From: Baylisascaris procyonis
Taxonomy: Eukaryota; Nematoda; Chromadorea; Rhabditida; Ascarididae
Direction: 5' to 3'
DNA length: 64,000 bases
Assembly (NCBI GenBank): GCA_037389465.1
Contig: JAZARR010000280.1
Location: forward strand, 124,001 to 188,000
Of the stretch, positions 61,530-64,000 are shown piece by piece. How positions within the stretch are numbered: position 1 is the stretch's first letter; every line of letters begins with the position of its first letter. A model generated the notes under the pieces. The model was not told the DNA's origin and ran no database searches. It was given only the letters and a program-made list of their open reading frames with translations. Made by a program: the position numbers and the translations under genes.

Positions 61530-61820
61530 TGTGGCGAAGACGCGATGTTGATGATCCAAGGAATGAACCAACCAATGAATTTATTGACATAGAGCGGTGC
61601 TTATATATAGTTTACTTAGGCAAATTCTTTAGTAGATAATTTGCATTGCTCTAGGCAAATTCTTTGATGGATAATTTGCATTTTGTTTTGAAGAATTCAT
61701 AAATCTGAGAAATGAGCATTTCTAAATCCAAACAACTTTGAAAGGGAAATTTTGTGAATCTTATCAGCGCCAGCCGAGAACGGCATCTTCGATATGCTTG
61801 GGAATTGATTCTTCTCGACA
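61530..61820 (-). mobile_element. 3' LTR of BEL/Pao element
   Basis: Read on the minus strand it begins TGTCGAGAAG and ends CTTCGCCACA. It carries a TATA box (TATATATAAGC) and an AATAAA (CAATAAATTCATTGG) in the order expected for a promoter and polyadenylation signal. The polypurine tract lies directly upstream (61821-61830). It is nearly identical to the solo-like copy at 53776-54062. The matching 5' LTR would lie beyond the right edge. Confidence 0.8.
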
Positions 61821-61831
61821 CTCCCCGCCGA
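61821..61831 (-). other. Polypurine tract
   Basis: Minus-strand CGGCGGGGAG directly before the TGTCGA start of the 3' LTR; same type as at 1007-1017. Confidence 0.65.
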
Positions 61832-61902
61832 AGATTTTGTCGTTAGCATTGTTCTGGTCTTTCGGAGAATCGATCCTTTAGAGGAGAGAAAATTTTTCTC
61901 GT

Positions 61903-62079
61903 TTACTCTTGACCTTTCCCATTCCTTTCTCTTCTTTGCTTCCTTTTCAGCTTCTTCCTTTTTTCCTCTTCTTCCTTTTCTGGTTGTATCGATTCCACCT
62001 TAGGACGTTCGCGTTTAGTTGGTTTTGGTTGCTCTTCTTCTTTTTTTTTCTTGGTCCTGTTCTTCGACTTCGCCATCAT
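61903..62079 (-). CDS. Small basic, Lys/Glu-rich frame at the 3' end of the BEL element
   Basis: A 58-codon frame (MMAKSKNRTKKKK..., then KRERPKVES and RKKLKRKQRRER) ends at the TAA at 61903-61905. Its ATG overlaps the TGA of the preceding frame as ATGA, a shift in reading frame. It could be a separate small accessory protein, a frameshifted C-terminal tail of pol, or chance in a purine-rich stretch. No known domain. Confidence 0.35.
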   Translation of the reverse strand: MMAKSKNRTKKKKEEEQPKPTKRERPKVESIQPEKEEEEKRKKLKRKQRRERNGKGQE

Positions 62080-64000
62080 ATCTCGATAGTGTTCCTTGGG
62101 AATCGAATTGAGAAGTCTGCCTGTAAGACCTTGCTTTGCCTCAACTGCGTTTTGACCGCTTGTCGATACTGCTTAATTATCAACTCCTCTGCCTTGAGTT
62201 CTTTGGGTTGCTGTTTGGACAGTAGTGCATGCTTTTTGAGCAATTCGTCCTGAACGCGTTGATTGTACTGCATCTGGTTGCTGGTCTCCGCTCCATGTTT
62301 CGCTTCCATATGTTTTTCCTCCATAGGCTGACATTCATTCAACCGCCCATTTTCAAGATCCTTTGCTTGCTCATGATGCCTCCGCAACAATGCGTGATTT
62401 CTTTCTGCTCGTTTGGCACGTACGTCCGACTTATTGGCAGTTAACTTCTCCTTTGGTATCAACTTTGTTGTGCGCAGTGCTGAAAACTTGGATCGACGTA
62501 ACGTCGCCATCTCATCATTAATTGGCTGATGGAATGGGTCATGCGGAGAAATCGGAGAGGAAGCTGGAGCTGTTGAAGCGCTTTCGCTTCCCAGAGAAGA
62601 TTGACTGCGGTTAGACGATACAGCCAAATGTGTTGATTCGTCATCACCAAGCCGGATTATCGAACGGTTTTTTGCTGTAGCCGTGAGCAAAAAGATCTGT
62701 TCCTTGTTGTCTGAAGTATTCTCAGTGCATAACCTTCGATCGAGTGTCGCATGACTGGCTTGAATGGAGTCAGCAGTCTGTTGACTATTTTCTTCGGCGA
62801 CATTAAGCACTGGGAATCCTTGAATTCGCTGCGCTTTGTCCTAGAAGTGCAAAGCGCTTGATGATGATTGCCACTTCGGCAGTAATAACACGGTCGTCGG
62901 TCGTCGGAATGCACAACTTTCAGCGTGGTGACCTTCGCGGAGGCAGCGAAGACAAAGTTTGAGTTTCTTTGCGCGATTCTTGCGCGCTTCGAGATCTTGA
63001 AACCGAGTGCACGAGGCAGCCCAATGTTGAGAGTTGCAGAACGGACATGGCGATGGTTCCTTTCTACGTGTGAGACTTTGTTGTCGACCCTTCCGATTTG
63101 GACTAATTTGAGGTTGACTTTTCTGAATTGAAGTAAAGGCTGATGCTTCCTCAGCCTTTCCTCTGGTCGAGGTTGCTTCGTCAGCCTTTCGTTTAATTGA
63201 GCGATCTTGTGACCACTTGAGCTGCTCCTGAATTCGAAGTGCTGCTTGTAGGTACGAGCATAAGGATTCGACATTCCATCTTGGATTACGCTCCTTTCCT
63301 TTGTATATTTCCGTCAAAACGGAATTCGACAGCTTGCTCTCGACTATTGTCTCGAGGAGAGGATTGTTGATTTGCTCACCCATCTCCTTCAATTGGCGCA
63401 CTATCGTAAGAATTGCGTTTGCATTGTCGTTGAAGGAATTGCGTTCCATTGGTTTGAGTGCTTGCAGCTGTAGATGCAGGGCACGACGAAGTGTGCTGAG
63501 ATTGCCATAGCGCTGCATCAGTGCCTCTTTAATAACTGAGTAATTGTTCTCGTTGAGCGCGTATCCGGCAATGGTTCGTGCAGCTTCACCCTCAAGGAGA
63601 CTGAGAAGGTACAACAGCTTGTGTACCGTTGGAATAGGAGCTTCGTCGACTGAGTGTTGGAATGAGGCCCAAAACATGGGCCACAGTAACGGGTCTCCTC
63701 GAAAAAGGAGTAGTTCCAACTGAGGCAATCGTAGACTTGGAGCGTTTGTAGTTGAAGAGACACGTGCGGATGCGGGAGAAATAGCGGCAGGAGAGTCGGG
63801 AGAGTCAACCGTAGTGAGATTCTTGCCGGCTGATGTGTGAAGCGTGGAGTCAATATTCGTTAAATTTGCGTCGATTTGGTCGAGGAGATCGCGAGCTTCC
63901 ACCACATGTGACAAGAAGCCCGTTGGACCGGTGATTGCATGACAATACGCTTCCTGATCTGCTTGATCGGCTTTGCGCAACGCCTTCCTCCAGGCTTGGT
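62076..64000 (-). pseudogene. BEL/Pao retroelement with Gag and a pol-deleted 3' part
   Basis: The Gag frame is open from the window edge down to 62841. It has a DUF1759 core (FRGDPLLWPMFWASF, LYLLSLLEGEAA, then GY and RYGNLSTLRR), a basic linker and two zinc knuckles: CPFCNSQHWAASC (about residues 312-324 from the TTG at 63980) and CLRCLREGHHAESC (343-356). A third knuckle, CYYCRSGNHHQALC, lies in a different frame (62657-63274), and the following segment in the third frame (62076-62810), so at least two frameshifts have occurred. That last frame contains EQIFLLTATAK, similar to the entry of the BEL protease region, then turns into a Ser-rich and Lys/Glu-rich coiled-coil-like tail. No protease active site, reverse transcriptase, RNase H or integrase motif is present. 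The element therefore lacks nearly all pol. Confidence 0.75.

Noticed and set aside
1..64000. tRNA, rRNA, CRISPR arrays, operons of bacterial type
   Set aside because: I searched by eye for tRNA A/B-box patterns, conserved rRNA cores and regularly spaced repeats with unique spacers and found none. The gene structure is eukaryotic. A tRNAscan or covariance-model run would be needed to exclude small RNAs.

Overview
The window looks like nuclear DNA of a nematode. It is AT-rich, its introns have GT donors and mostly TTTCAG or TTTTCAG acceptors, several first coding exons sit just behind an acceptor-like AG as expected for spliced-leader trans-splicing, and the protein families (tandem-repeat galectin, C2H2 zinc-finger proteins, BEL/Pao-type retroelements) fit. 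Introns are long, from several hundred bases to over 3 kb, which suggests a parasitic or otherwise non-Caenorhabditis species. I cannot name the species. No bacterial features, CRISPR, rRNA or tRNA were seen.

Layout. 1-1.4 kb: 3' end of a plus-strand LTR retroelement with a decayed envelope-like glycoprotein, a polypurine tract and the start of an LTR. 1.4-7.9 kb: no supported gene. 7.9-14.5 kb: a complete eight-exon galectin gene on the plus strand (306 aa, two carbohydrate-recognition domains) with a TATA box and a minisatellite in intron 4. 14.5-28 kb: gene-poor, with microsatellites, a 15-bp tandem repeat, a large foldback element (20.9-22.8 kb) and a G-rich tract.

28-46.6 kb: a plus-strand cluster of C2H2 zinc-finger genes. 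Gene 1 (28.0-33.0 kb) is a clean seven-exon, four-finger model that includes a GC-AG intron. From 35.7 to 46.6 kb there are two paralogous finger cassettes (A at 39.0-40.5 kb, B at 42.0-42.9 kb) followed by a shared-looking final finger and acidic C-terminal exons. I present them as gene 2 (A cassette plus proline-rich terminal exon) and gene 3 (B cassette plus acidic tail), but intron phases allow other joinings, and cassette B has an in-frame TGA in its third finger. The proteins are presumably nuclear DNA-binding regulators. Their shared architecture (acidic N-terminal exons, basic pre-finger segment, fingers 1-2 in one exon or split, CX3C third finger) argues for tandem duplication.

46.6-53.8 kb: mostly nothing recognisable, with a possible 39-aa minus-strand peptide gene and one orphan first-exon candidate. 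53.8-64 kb: a nest of repeats containing a solo-like LTR, 505-bp repeat units, two copies of a 520-bp dispersed repeat, a decayed BEL/Pao Gag with primer-binding site, an array of GCGAAGC mini-hairpins, and a minus-strand BEL/Pao element with 3' LTR, polypurine tract, Gag with zinc knuckles and most of pol missing. All exon boundaries were read by eye from splice signals and reading phase; none has transcript support.
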